Under the pieces are notes generated by a model that saw only the letters and a program-made list of their open reading frames with translations, was not told the DNA's origin and did no database searches. The translations under genes were made by a program, and so were the position numbers. This document shows positions 23,265 through 34,830 of a stretch of DNA of 64,000 nt, one piece after another; positions within the stretch are counted from its first letter, which is position 1, and every line of letters begins with the position of its first letter. Origin of the DNA: Chionoecetes opilio (lineage: Eukaryota > Arthropoda > Malacostraca > Decapoda > Majidae); contig JACEEZ010018903.1 of assembly GCA_016584305.1 (NCBI GenBank), forward strand, positions 42,475 through 106,474. Reading direction: 5' to 3'.

Positions 23265-24000
23265 TTGTGCACTCAAAAGAAGTGGGAGGAGCTACAAAGT
23301 GTTAAATGTTACTTTTTCCTAGCCTGCACAAAATACGCCAACGTATATATACAGTGGACCCTCGTTTTAACGGACTAAAAGGGGGGAGAAGTAGTCCGTT
23401 AAAGCCGAGTGTCCGTTAGTGCCAGTGTATTTTCCCAAGGGTGTGAAAATATAGGAAAAACACATGAAAAATTGTGAAATAAATGAGAAATAATCACAAA
23501 CCCAACCAGAGCGTGTAGCTGTGTTGGGAGGTAAACAGTGACTGGGGCTGCATCAGGGATTTGGTTCCCTCCTACACATTGTGAAATAAATGAGAAATAA
23601 TCACAAACACAACCAGACTGTGTTGGGAGGTAAACAGTGACTGGCGCTACATCAGGGATTTGGCACACTCGCCCACGCCTGCACGGGACTGGTATTAGGA
23701 GAGGTAGTAAGTATCCAGGCTCGCTCATTACTGCTTGGTATGTTATGAAATATAATTATTCTAGGTGAATGTAGACATTTAATCGCATTTTAATGGCTAT
23801 TATTCATACATATGAGTAAAGATATGAAAATACTTTCTATGCGCTCATCCACGCCTGGCAGCACGGCCGCAGCAGCAGCAGCAGCATCATGAGACATTAT
23901 AATCACCTCAAAATGAGATAAAAAGGAAGAAAAAGTCTCCCGTAAAGTGATGAGTTATCCCTAAAATATTGAAGTTTTCTCTCACCGTCTGTGAAAAAAA
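23265..24000. other. Block present only in copy B, with a Tigger-like end
   Basis: In copy A the flanks are almost joined (AGCAAGCAAG... then TTTGCGGGCAATAATGG), so this is an insertion in B or a deletion in A. At 23352 the sequence CAGTGGACCCTCGTTTTAAC resembles a Tigger-type terminus preceded by TA, but no matching right end was found. Within it, about 75-85 bp (GAGAAATAATCACAAAC onward) occur twice in tandem at about 23485 and 23591. There is a CAG-rich run (GCAGCAGCAGCAGCAG) at about 23870. Confidence 0.5.
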
Positions 24001-24063
24001 TTTGCGGGCAATAATGGCATGCCAGACCGCTTATCGCCGCTCGAATTGTCAACTCAACATAAT

Positions 24064-25166
24064 GGGGAGTTTTCTAATAAGCTCACGCTCAAGCCTGTCT
24101 CTCAGGCTCTCACATCCTCAGCACTTTCAGGCTGAATGATCTATCATTTACCGTAAATTCTCTGTACTTCTTTGGGACATCAGAATTACCCTTCAATACA
24201 ACAACTGAAACAGTTCTTAATAAAAAATGTAGTTTATCATTTTATTTGTCTGCACTTGGTGAAAATATTGGCAAAACAATTGAATATTTGAAAACTCAAT
24301 CTTTAAAAATCGTCTTTTCATAAAAAAACACAAGTTCAAGCAGAATGAGGCTTCAGGAAATATCTACTTGTATGTAAGCATTCACTGAGTAACTGAGTAC
24401 CTGTTTTGGGTGTGTCTGTCTGTCTTGCGACGAACATTTAACCAAAACAGAGTGTGGCGTTCAGCATCTCCACAGAAACCATCCCGCCGGCAGGATCTGT
24501 TATCATCCACTTTCCTGTAGACACCACACGGGTAGGAACTCAGCACAGCGCCCCCGCTCCTTACCTCACAGCTCATATCTCTGATACTCCTAACTCCTCA
24601 ATACCAGAAACTGTCATCCTAACTATTATCACCCGCTTATCTCATCACACTCTCTATCCTCTACTGGAATATTCGTGGCATCCGCTCCCACATAAAGGAG
24701 ACTTTCGTTTTTCGAGACGGAAATAGTAAACAAACGCTCTCAACTGTCTTCCATCCCGGACTGTTCGTTGAGGTGCCAAGCACTTAAATTACTTCTTGGT
24801 TAAATGTTCGTTGCAAGAGAGACATATACACCCAAAACAGGTACTCAGTGAATGCTTACGTACAAGTAGATATTTCCTGAAGCCTCATTCTGCTTGAACT
24901 TGTGTTTTTTTATGAAAAGACGATTTTTAAAGATTGAGTTTTCAAATATTCAATTGTTTTGCCAATATTTTCACCAAGTGCAGACAAATAAAATGATAAA
25001 CTACATTTTTTATTAAGAACTGTTTCAGTTGTTGTATTGAAGGGTAATTCTGATGTCCCAAAGAAGTACAGGGAATTTACGGTAAATGATAGATCATTCA
25101 GCCTGAAAGTGCTGAGGATGTGAGATGCGCGAGGGACATCTGGCGGCTTAGCTTTGAAAACTCCCC
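24064..25166. mobile_element. Foldback element, 1.1 kb, with GGGGAGTTTTC ends
   Basis: The termini GGGGAGTTTTC (24064) and GAAAACTCCCC (ending 25166) are perfect inverted repeats. Inside, arms 24108-24445 and 24796-25124 are near-perfect inverted repeats, for example CTCACATCCTCAGCACTTTC against GAAAGTGCTGAGGATGTGAG. They enclose a 350-bp spacer. Copy A (about 11996-12004) is the empty site. The flanks suggest a 3-4 bp AT-rich target duplication (AAT/ATT), which is not diagnostic. There is no recognisable protein. Confidence 0.85.
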
Positions 25167-25387
25167 ATTGTATTATTTTCTCATTTTATTTTGGAATGCT
25201 TGGGTTTTAAGGAGTTTTGATGTATCAGATATTAAGATATATAAGGAGGGAGCCTGTGTTGCTAGTGATTTAGTGGTAGAAGGTGTGTATTGTTTAAAAT
25301 AGTGACTATTAGTGTTATGGCGTGGCCGCTGCTACGTCTCCCTGTCACCTCAACACCCTAAATCACCCTTAACTAAGGTGACACACG

Positions 25388-25911
<524 letters not shown>

Positions 25912-26521
25912 NNNNNNNNNNNNNNNNNNNNNNNNNNNNNNNNNNNNNNNNNNNNNNNNNNNNNNNNNNNNNNNNNNNNNNNNNNNNNNNNNNNNNNNNN
26001 NNNNNNNNNNNNNNNNNNNNNNNNNNNNNNNNNNNNNNNNNNNNNNNNNNNNNNNNNNNNNNNNNNNNNNNNNNNNNNNNNNNNNNNNNNNNNNNNNNNN
26101 NNNNNNNNNNNNNNNNNNNNNNNNNNNNNNNNNNNNNNNNNNNNNNNNNNNNNNNNNNNNNNNNNNNNNNNNNNNNNNNNNNNNNNNNNNNNNNNNNNNN
26201 NNNNNNNNNNNNNNNNNNNNNNNNNNNNNNNNNNNNNNNNNNNNNNNNNNNNNNNNNNNNNNNNNNNNNNNNNNNNNNNNNNNNNNNNNNNNNNNNNNNN
26301 NNNNNNNNNNNNNNNNNNNNNNNNNNNNNNNNNNNNNNNNNNNNNNNNNNNNNNNNNNNNNNNNNNNNNNNNNNNNNNNNNNNNNNNNNNNNNNNNNNNN
26401 NNNNNNNNNNNNNNNNNNNNNNNNNNNNNNNNNNNNNNNNNNNNNNNNNNNNNNNNNNNNNNNNNNNNNNNNNNNNNNNNNNNNNNNNNNNNNNNNNNNN
26501 NNNNNNNNNNNNNNNNNNNNN
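25912..26521. other. Assembly gap (610 N)
   Basis: A run of undetermined bases. The zinc-finger gene to the right runs up to this gap, so its 3' part may be hidden. Confidence 0.99.
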
Positions 26522-27479
26522 GTCACGGCCCACACTTGTCCACGACAAACACCCACCTTCAAAGTGGATCTCACGTGCCTGGTAATTTTCACTCTTTGTA
26601 AAAAAACCTTGCTACAAACATCACACTTGAATTTCTTATAGCCAGTGTGTCTCAGGTGTGTTCTTGAGTTGAAACGGGTTTATAAAATCTTTTCCCACAC
26701 TCCAGGCATTCATAGTTCTTAACACCACTGTGTATCAGGGTGTGTCTGGTGAGGTCTGACTTTGTAGTAAATATTTTCCCACACTCGAGGCATTCATAGT
26801 TCTTAACACCGCTGGGTGTCAGGGTGTGTGTGGTAAGGGATGACTTTTGAGTAAAACATTTCCCACACTCGAGGCATCCATAGTTCTTAACACCACTGTG
26901 TGTCAGGGTGTGTGTGGTGAGGTTTGACTTTGTAGTAAATATTTTCCCACACTCGAGGCATTCATAGTTCTTAACACCGCTGTGTGTCAGGGTGTGTCTG
27001 GTGAGGTTTGACTTTCTAGTAAATCTTTTCCCACACTCGAGGCATTCATAGTTCTTAACACCACTGTGTGTCAGGGTGTGTGTGGTAAGGGATGACTTTT
27101 GAGTAAAACATTTCCCACACTCGAGACATTCATAGTTCTTAACACCACTGTGTGTCAGGGAATGTGCCTCAAGCTTACTCTTGCATTTAAAAGTTTTACA
27201 ACAACTTTGACACTTCAGTTCACTGTCTGCCTTGTGGCCTGAGCTGCCTGCCTCCAGGTGATTCTTGCCATCACCCCTGTGCCTCCCCACCCTGAGGCAG
27301 ACTGATCCTGCTGCTCCCGGCCACTCATGCTGCTGCTCGGCCCCACAGCCTCCACCGCAGCAAGATTCTGGCCAACACACGCGACCGCCGGTCCTGCGGG
27401 AACCCTCGGGGATGCCGGGGCGAGCCGGGTCAGTGCCGGGCGGAGCAGCCGGCTTGGACTGTGACCTCAGCACCTGCAA
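26522..27479 (-). CDS. C2H2 zinc-finger protein, partial, with one frameshift near its end
   Basis: The minus-strand frame 27479-26652 has an N-terminal low-complexity part (about 85 residues, Pro/Gly/Arg-rich). Then come an atypical finger (CQSCCKTFKCKSKLEAHSLTH) and at least five regular C2H2 fingers with the repeated core ECLECGKxFTxKSxLTxH and the unusual linker SGVKNYECLEC in place of the common TGEKPYxC. Such proteins bind DNA in the nucleus. The last finger breaks at CGKRFYKP. Another frame (about 26522-26673) continues with NSRTHLRHTGYKKFKCDVC, so a frameshift or sequence error lies near 26670. The gene runs into the N gap. The start methionine is only the first in frame; an upstream exon is possible. 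Confidence 0.8.
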
Positions 27480-27737
27480 CAGTGGTGACAGTCAGCACAC
27501 AGAGAGCCACGCGCTGCCCTGACACTCTGCTCCTGCCTGCGGGGCCCACACCCTGCTTTGGTCTTTGTGTCTTTGGTCAGTAAGACAAGTAAGGCAAGGT
27601 ATGGAGCCACACAAGCGGAAATACTCCATGACATTAATGGAACTGCATCATTATACTCCCCAGGCGGTGAAGACTGACTTTAAGGATCTCTCAAGTTGCC
27701 TGAAGAATAAGGAGTCGTTATAATAAGTGTTACGCAT
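27480..27737. other. Region 5' of the zinc-finger gene
   Basis: GC-rich sequence upstream of the minus-strand gene. It contains a second copy of the GGATCTCTCAAGTTGCCTGA block (27684-27716) also found at 12410. No promoter element can be named. Confidence 0.4.
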
Positions 27738-28011
27738 AGGTGGGAGGCGGTAGCGGAGTGGTTAGAGTTTCCGACTGGCGTTCTCGGTGACCCGAGTTCG
27801 ATCCCTGAAGAAACCCAAAACCTTTCTGCACCGTCGAGTGGCCTAAGAACACCCACATGTCCTGCCTATCAACTCTACCTTCGACTGTGAGTGCATCGGA
27901 GGACACAGGGGGGCGGCATGAGCCTCACAGGCGTCACTATAAGAAACCTGCCTGCGCCACCAACGGGTGAGGACCAACCTCAGAACCCTCAAGTGAACCT
28001 CCAAAGCCTAC

Positions 28012-28063
<52 letters not shown>
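27738..28063 (+). mobile_element. tRNA-derived SINE, copy 2, with 50-base A tail
   Basis: Same family as 9277-9613: A-box-like GTAGCGGAGTGGTTAGAG, B-box-like GAGTTCGATCC, the same 3' body, and a poly-A tail of about 50 bases at 28013-28063. Confidence 0.85.
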
Positions 28064-28067
<4 letters not shown>

Positions 28068-28129
28068 TGCAGGTAAAAATGGACGAGGTCATTTTCTGAG
28101 ACACTGACTAGTTTTTCCTGGCCTAAAAA

Positions 28130-28430
28130 TGTTGCTTTTTCAGATGGAGATATTTGTATTTTCCGGAAACCTGTTAAAATATTTTGGCATTAAAATTTTT
28201 GGAGTTCAAATTTTTGGCTTTCAATGTTTTGATGTTAGAATTTCTTAAAAAATTTTGGCTTTCAATTTTTTGGCATTAAAATTTTTGTCTATACATTTTT
28301 TGGCGATTAAATATTTGGCATTATATTTTTTGGCATTAAAATTTATGCCATTCAAATTTTTGGCTTTAAATTATTTGCCGGTAAAAAATTTGGCATTTCA
28401 ATTTCAGGCGTTTTTGCCGGTTTAAAAAAA
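28130..28430. repeat. Degenerate AT-rich tandem repeat (TTTTTGGCATTAAAAT)
   Basis: About 15 imperfect 16-19 bp units built on TTTTTGGCATTAAAA with GGCATT/GGCTTT/GGCGAT variation. It is bounded on the right by AAAAAAAAAAGTGAAACGGG. No coding signal. Confidence 0.7.
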
Positions 28431-28789
28431 AAAGTGAAACGGGCGTCCTTGGTAGCGAGCGATTGGTCTCACAGACTTATCATTGTTCCCTATTTATTAC
28501 CCCTTCACGCCCAGATCTTTCCTGGGTTATAAACAATTGTCTGTTGTCGAGCCATCAAATTACGAAAAGTAACTGAATATACCAAATTAGTTAGTGTACA
28601 AGGATACTAAACAGGTCATAGCTATAAAACATTGCTTATAGTCACTAACAATTATCTAATGGTACCCAAATTACAATGGAAATTACGTTCTGGGCCTCAA
28701 GGGGTTAACGTGTTTTGAATGAATCTTGTGTTTTCGTAGCTCTCGTGTTTGGCGGAAATCACTATATATTAATTAATACTACATACAGT
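28431..28789. other. Non-coding stretch, nothing recognised
   Basis: Single-copy-looking sequence between the tandem repeat and the next SINE. No ORF or repeat is supported. Confidence 0.4.
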
Positions 28790-29090
28790 GTCGCCTCCGT
28801 GGTGCAGTGGCTGGCGTGCCTGGCTACCAATCTGTGGGCCCTGGTTCCATCCCGGCCAGGGCAAGCCGGTGACCAGCCCACCCAGCTGTTCTTACTTCCT
28901 TTCGGGGTTGATAAATGGGTACCCGGGGTAACCTGGGGAAGGTAACTGTGGTAACCCGGGAGTCACACTAGCCCTGTGTCCCGGGGTAACGGGTCCTCAC
29001 CCACCACAGGCTCTAAGGGCTAATGCCACGGACAGGAGCACCGCATGCCACGCGCAGCTTAGCGTAGGCTCCCATCTTTACCTTACTTAC
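28790..29090 (+). mobile_element. tRNA-derived SINE with (CTTA)n tail
   Basis: The head TCGCCTCCGTGGTGCAGTGG contains an A-box-like TGGTGCAGTGGCTGG, and a B-box-like GGTTCCATCCC follows 50 bases on. The body has GGGTACCCGGGGTAACC, and the end is TTACCTTACTTACA. This is a different family from the poly-A SINEs. A related head fragment (TCCGTGGTGTAGTGG) is at about 37938. Confidence 0.75.
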
Positions 29091-29370
29091 ATACAGTGGG
29101 CGCCGTAAATACTGGGGCCCCTCACCCATGCGTAGTGCATTTGAAGGGCCCCAATAAATGTTGCCAAACCACCCTCTATGGTTAGATTTGGTATATTTCG
29201 ATGACATGTGGCAACCCTGTAGGCTCTAGTGTACCCCCTGGAGGTGATACGGGAGTCGGTAGCAGTAGCTTATTGTGTGTCTGAGGTCGTATCTGTTTCA
29301 CTTCAGCGGCCGCCGCACATGAAGTCGGTGGGAAGTAACTACTAAAAGTTACTCTTATCGAACCATAATA

Positions 29371-30086
29371 CAGGGAAGTCCCGTTATACGAGCATTCGGT
29401 ATACGAGAAATCAATGATACGAGCTGAGTAAATTAGGGTCTATTTTCAATATACGAGATCGAAAATCCAATGCTACGACACTCAAACTGGGGTGAGTAAA
29501 ATTACCAAGTTCAAAATGGTAATATAGACGCTGTGTGTTTGGTATAGTTTTGTAGTGGTCCCAAGGTTGGGGCCGCACACCTGGCTAATTACCCTTCAGA
29601 TCACTCCTTGCTTGGGGTGACCTGACTGGGGTCTACCAAAATCCCCCTTTGTCCAGCCCGGGAGTCTTGTATTCAGGCAGTTACCCACCAACCACCACAG
29701 TGAGAGGAACACAGGGAGAGGAGGAGTGGTGGTCCTCTCACTGTAGTGGTTGGTGGGTAACTGACTGAATACAGGACTCCCGGGCTGGACAAAGGGGGAT
29801 TTTGGTTGACCCCAGTCAGGTCACCCCAAGCAAGGCGTGACCTGAAGGGTAATTAGCCAGGTGTGCGGCCTGACCTTTAGGGGTAATTAGCCAGGTGTGC
29901 GGCCCCAACCTTGGGACCACTACAGTTTATTTTAGCTTGAAAAACATGTCTTTGATGGGGTCCTGGAACCAAACCTATATTTTACCATTAGTTATGTATT
30001 TCGATGACCAGCCGAGAGATATACGAGATTTTGCTATACGAGTAGCCAGGTGGAACCTAACTGCTCGTATCTTCGGGACTTCCCTG
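29371..30086. mobile_element. Tigger-like MITE nested in the Tc1-like element
   Basis: The ends CAGGGAAGTCCCG (29371) and CGGGACTTCCCTG (ending 30086) are inverted, with TA at 29369-29370 and 30087-30088. TATACGAG/CTCGTATA motifs recur in both arms. The stretch GGGTCCTGGAACCAAACCTA (about 29960) also occurs at 5560. It contains a hairpin element at 29551-29924. No transposase. Confidence 0.85.
29551..29924. mobile_element. Hairpin MITE nested at the third level
   Basis: TGTAGTGGTCCCAAGGTTGG at 29551 pairs with CCAACCTTGGGACCACTACA ending 29924. The arms stay complementary through GGCTAATTACCC, CCCCTTTGTCCAGCCCGGGA and GTTACCCACCAACCAC, leaving a very short loop near 29715. The right arm has an extra copy of a ~31-bp piece (GGTAATTAGCCAGGTGTGCG). 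A possible 4-bp duplication GTTT flanks it. Confidence 0.8.
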
Positions 30087-30089
30087 TAC

Positions 30090-30577
30090 TCCTTTCCGCT
30101 GTTCTACACTCCAGTTCTTATGTTGTTTTGCAAATGTGAGTCGTTTGCGGCGCATTTTGTCAGTCAGTAACGGTTTTAGGGCGGCTACCCTGCTTCGAAA
30201 GTCAAGATGGTGTTTGAGGCTGTTCTGTAACTTTTGGATGGCGACGTCTTTTAGCAGCTCTGGGTACATGGATTTTAGTTCTTTTAAAGTTAATCTTGGA
30301 TTCCGAGTCACTACAAGCTTTAGGAGTTCGTCTGTAAGCTGTGAAGTTTTTCTCTTACGCCCAGGTTGTTTCTTATACTGAGGAACAACTGTTGGTGGTA
30401 GGCCCTGGTCTCCTTACACAGCCGCTGAATGGTGGACCTGCCACCACCTGTACGACGCATTATCTCACTGACAGGCACATTTTCCTCACGTAAGGCAAGT
30501 ATACGAGCCTTCTCCACACCCACTGAGCAGGGTAGGGCCCATGTCTGTTCACTGGTTGTGGACACAGCTGGGTACAA
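30090..30577 (-). pseudogene. Tc1-like transposase N-terminal half, frameshifted
   Basis: From 30577 the minus strand encodes KARILALREENVPVSEIMRR and GRSTIQRLCKETRAY, the first helix-turn-helix of Tc1-type transposases. After a frameshift near 30330-30380 follows TRNPRLTLKELKSMYPELLK and DKMRRKRLTFAKQHKNWS, the second DNA-binding region and the start of the catalytic domain. The frame ends where the nested MITE begins (30086), and no DDE/D core is seen beyond it. The element is therefore dead. Confidence 0.85.
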
Positions 30578-30823
30578 AGGTGGGGTGAGAAAATAGCCGC
30601 CAGCTTGTGATCACTCGGCGGAACAAACGTCCTCCCACTCTGAAAACTGATGAGCTACTGACTCACGTATCACCTCCAGGGGGTAGACTAGAGCCTACAG
30701 TGGTGCCACATGTCATCAAAATATGCCAAATCTAACCATAGAGGGTGGTTTGGCAATATTTACTGGTGCCCTTCAAATGCGCTACGCGTGGGTGAGGGGC
30801 CCCAGTATCTACGGCGCCCACTG

Positions 30824-32563
30824 TAGTGTCGACCGGGGTAACCCGGTCCTTCCAACGGACCGGTTCTATTCGGACTGCCATCTTTGCTTTGGTGTTTGTT
30901 TCTATATAAATAAGAGTGTAACCGTTTTGAATATCCCATGTAGTAAAACAACCATTTTAACATTTCTAGTATTAATATGAATATAAATATCGATATGTAG
31001 CTGAACCCAGGAAACAAAATAGAAAATGAGTAAAATGACAGCATAAAAAAGTTGCGGCAAAGTTTGTTTACAAAATCAGCTGATTTGACAAACTTTCATG
31101 GGATTCAAATACGAGACTGAGTACATTCTTGTAAATAAGTGTATATAAAGTGCTTTTCCTCTACTTTAACATGAACATATCAGAAATGCTCATCTTGTCC
31201 ATTTTCGTATGATCAATGCTCAGTTTTTGTGGTCCATATTTACCCCGGTAGAAAAACAACACTCGCGGGTAATTGACCCAGTGTAATGTACCCCCAAGGG
31301 CATATCACGGTGAGGACTTAACTGCTTGCTTATTTGCACTAGTTTCTTTTGTTTCAGGTTGTTGCATGCTTATATGGAATTAGGTTAAGGTGCCTGGTAG
31401 ATCACTTAAGGTACATTTTTACTCAAGGACCAGATTCTCTACACATTGGGAGTGAGGTTTCTGTTACCTTTATTGGCTTCTAGGAAACATTCTATGAGTT
31501 TTTCTATGACCAAATCTTATTTTTGAGACTAATGCCATTGATCATCAGAGCTTAGAGAGGTCGAAGAGAACCAAGTTCTTACGTGCGCCTCCCTCTTCTT
31601 ATTTCACTCTTGTGGACCTGCCTCCCTCGGTTCTTCCCCTTTGCCGCGGACACTTTTTTGATGTCAGATTTGGTTTAGTTTGGAGGATATCGCTTAAGGT
31701 TAGTTAGATTAGGTTAGGTTAGTAATCAAAAGGTGGGTTAGGTAGTGTAATTTTCATATCTCCTATACACTCAACTCGGATTCTCCTTCCTATTCAAAAC
31801 CCTTATATCTATCCGCAAAGAGAGTGCTGATTTGTTGTGACGGAAGATCATAGAGAAAGTTTATACTATATCCAATCTGTTAAACAGAAATCCATTCCTC
31901 CCCTGAGTACGTGTCGCAGGATTTCGATTACCTAAGTGTAAAATTTCTCCACCCTAACGTCAGTCTGGGGGGGGTTCGCCCCCCTATACCCCCTTGTGCA
32001 TATTTTTTTTCATTTCCGCCAGCCTGTTGTAGGGTTCGACATATTCCTTTGACATGACTAAACACGAACGTTCAGGATATTCTAATAGGCTCACGCTCCA
32101 GCGTGTATTGGTTTTAAGGGATATAATAATCATTGTTATTTTCTTGCCAACAATTTGTTCGATAAAACAATATAGATTTTTTTTTATTGTTTAAAAAAAA
32201 AAAAAATAAAAAAAAATTTTATTGTTAAAAAAAAAACATGAACATTGTTAAGGAAAATGTTCCCATCTATCAAACTAAGACCTTTAAAGACAAAACAAAC
32301 TCGAACAGCATTTTTCTACGCTATTGTTGATTTTATAGTGTCGTAAAGTTTCCATGAAAAATCGTGCCAAAATAAAAGCAGAGATGAATTTTATGTTTCA
32401 TTGTATAACTATATTTTTGAGAAAAACGCGATAGAAGTTTTGCTAAAGTTTCTGCTCTGCAGTAAGGTCCTATACTGTCAATGCTCTTTGCATATGAATT
32501 TGTATGGGATTCATTAATCACATATCGACAATTGCATAGCATAAAAGTCTGCCACCTTGTTCC
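30824..32563. other. 1.7 kb without recognisable genes
   Basis: AT-rich intergenic sequence. It contains short TTAGGTTAGG-like pieces at about 31700 and A/T homopolymers around 32165-32240. No ORF over 85 codons has any family resemblance. Confidence 0.5.
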
Positions 32564-34098
32564 CCCCTTATAATCAATCAATCACTCCGTGGGGCATACG
32601 CCGTGGGGCGCGTATGCCTCGCCCTCACCTACGACGTCCACTTTGCCCGCTGCGGTCCCCACGAGCCGAGTTCCCATGCAGGGCTCCTTCTCCCATCACC
32701 CAAGCCGCATCTGCGACCAGCAAACATCAACTTGCCCGCAGCACCACGTAGCTTTGTGTAGGGCGCACCCCATTTGGCCTCCTCACTCCGATTGTCTCTC
32801 TTACGATACAATACCGATTGGGAACAGCTCTCGGTTTCAGGGTACTCGTGCCACATGCCGCATAGGCCGAAGTTGTTTGTGCGCTGACGGGTACTATCAG
32901 GTTAATAGGCCATCGATCAGTCTCACGTTTGCTAATCGCATGATTTTGTTGACAACACGTCATCATAACCCATCGTAATACCCATGATTCTGGCGAAGAC
33001 ACTTATTACCAAGCATTGACTTCGTCCTCTTTCAAGTCACATGTAGTGGGGTCCCTGTCTCACAACCATACACTTAGTAAAACAGGGATCATCCAGCGAT
33101 TCTGAAGATACCGATCTTTGGTCCCCTGCACAGGTACCGCACACCGCCACAATTGCTCACCCGCTGACGAGCCCATCACAAAAAATACCGTGGGCTATGC
33201 CCATACCGTCGTAAACTTCTTTTACATTCCCCATCACTGTCATAATGGACCTATGCGCTACCCAGGTATGTAAACACTTTCCAATATCTCTCAATATAGA
33301 GGCAGCGAACTGCGGCGGTGGGGTAGGGGGGTGGATGGGGTTGGAGGGGGTGGGATTTCGGGGTGAGGGGGGGGTGTGGAACAATATGGGGGGGGAGGGC
33401 GGTTGGCGGGTGTGTCGCGTTGAGGTGTGTGGGTGGGGGGAGGAGGGGGGGGGGGGTGGGGGTGGGGGGGGATCGGGGGGGGGTTGTGGGTGGTATGTGG
33501 TCACGCCCCCCCGCTTAACTTCGCCACCAGAACCATGAACAGACTGTACCTCTGTGGCTTATCTATCAATTCTCCAATTACCTGGACCTGGTCCTTGAGC
33601 CAGGAGACCTCAGTCCCCAAAGGCTTTGCCTCCTCGTGCGGCGCCTCGAGAGCCATCGACCAGACCCTCCAGCGACTCCAGCAAAACGATTACTGCATCA
33701 TCGGAAAAAACAAGATCAGTGATCTTGGTGTTGCCGACGATGCTCCACATCACTTTGACTCTACAACTTGTCCACTACCCAGTCCATACAACGCGTTGAA
33801 AAGTGATGGGGCAAGGGACGACAAACCCCTTGCCTCACTCTCTTGCATGTCACAGGAAAGACGCTGGACATAGCACCTCCCCAAGCACTTCACAGCACTG
33901 CTCTCTCCCCAGAATTACAGACCAGGTTTCCAACCAATAGTCCTTGGCAGGAACCCTCGAAGTCGCAGAAGATCCCAGAAGTGACTCACAATGCACTGAG
34001 TTCAGAACGCCTTACTTGAGATCAACATAGGTGCAACATCCCCTGTCCTAAACTCACGTCGGCGTTCCACCAGGACACAAAGCGCTTAGGATAACGGT
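32564..34098 (-). mobile_element. RTE-like LINE, copy 3, heavily degraded
   Basis: The minus strand matches the LINE of 2272-3440 along its length: a (TTGA)n tail at 32572-32585, the GTATGCC block, VVxERRR-region DNA near 34060, and a 5' part reaching AAGCGCTTTGTGTCCTGG (RC) near 34090. Indels occur every 10-20 bases so no frame is preserved. A 200-bp G-rich block interrupts it at 33310-33515. The indel pattern may be partly sequencing error. Confidence 0.75.
33310..33515. repeat. G-rich low-complexity insertion
   Basis: About 200 bp with long G runs (up to 12) broken by T and A, and almost no C. It interrupts the LINE between sequences matching ACTTTCCAAGATCTCAATGT and CATGAACAGACTGTAC of copy 1. 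Such runs could form G-quadruplexes, or be a polymerase or assembly artefact. Confidence 0.7.
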
Positions 34099-34738
34099 CC
34101 CTAGTTATAAGGTTAGAATATAATATACCTTATAGATACTTAATTAATCCCTCAAAGGCGAGGGTGTCAGGGCGCCACGCCCCTCATTGTTGCAAGGTTC
34201 TCCCGCAACATTCACACCGGTGCCTAGCTTTGGGTTGGGGATATAATTTTATTTCCTTTGTCTGTCTTCCTCTTCTTGTTTTATTGTCCTTCTTCGGTGT
34301 AATTCTTCTCTTTTCCCTCTCTGTTCTAGGCCTTTTTGGATTAGACTTCCAAAACAAAATTGTACACAACTCAGGTTGCACTTTTTCATATCTAAAAAAT
34401 TGTGTTCCAGCCTTATGTTACCTGGGGTAACCAACTTCAACCCTGAAGATTGCAGTAGTTGTTTATTTTACGGCTTATATTTTGCTTATATGGATACCAT
34501 TTTTCCAAAAAATTCAGTTTTTTTATTATTTTTTTTTTTTTTACAAGTTTTGAAAGTTTAAATGCCCTCGCTATAAGACATTGTTAAATTTATGTCGCGC
34601 TGAAAAAAAAATCCATCCATTCGAAAGCCAAAGGATAGGTGTTCTCCATAGACCATATAACTCAAATTCGTATATTAAAAAATTATTTTATCATATTTTC
34701 ACGAGCGGATACATCTCCCTTAGATCCTGCACTGCTCT
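34099..34738. other. Non-coding stretch, nothing recognised
   Basis: AT-rich sequence between the LINE and the next (TA)n tract. Short frames have no family resemblance. Confidence 0.4.
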
Positions 34739-34830
34739 TATATATATAATATTATATATATATATATTAATATATCTATCTTATTTTTATATATTATATA
34801 TGATATATATATATATATATATTAACATAA
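34739..34830. repeat. Interrupted (TA)n microsatellite
   Basis: TA-rich tract before the TTAGGGTGG terminus. Confidence 0.85.

Larger units (their letters stand above)
29094..30823. mobile_element. Tc1/mariner-like transposon, 1.7 kb, with long TIRs
   Basis: The termini CAGTGGGCGCCGTAAATACT (29094) and its near-complement ending GGCGCCCACTG (30823) are flanked by TA on both sides. The inverted arms extend about 170 bp (29094-29270 and 30653-30823). A broken Tc1-like transposase lies on the minus strand. A second TA-target element is nested inside at 29371-30086 and holds a third element. Confidence 0.85.

Noticed and set aside
31690..31750. Arthropod telomere repeat (TTAGG)n
   Set aside because: Only one or two adjacent TTAGG-like units; the CCTAA-like stretch at 36700-36830 is likewise irregular.
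33157..33504. Proline-rich 115-codon frame on the minus strand
   Set aside because: A translation of the G-rich low-complexity block inside a LINE remnant.
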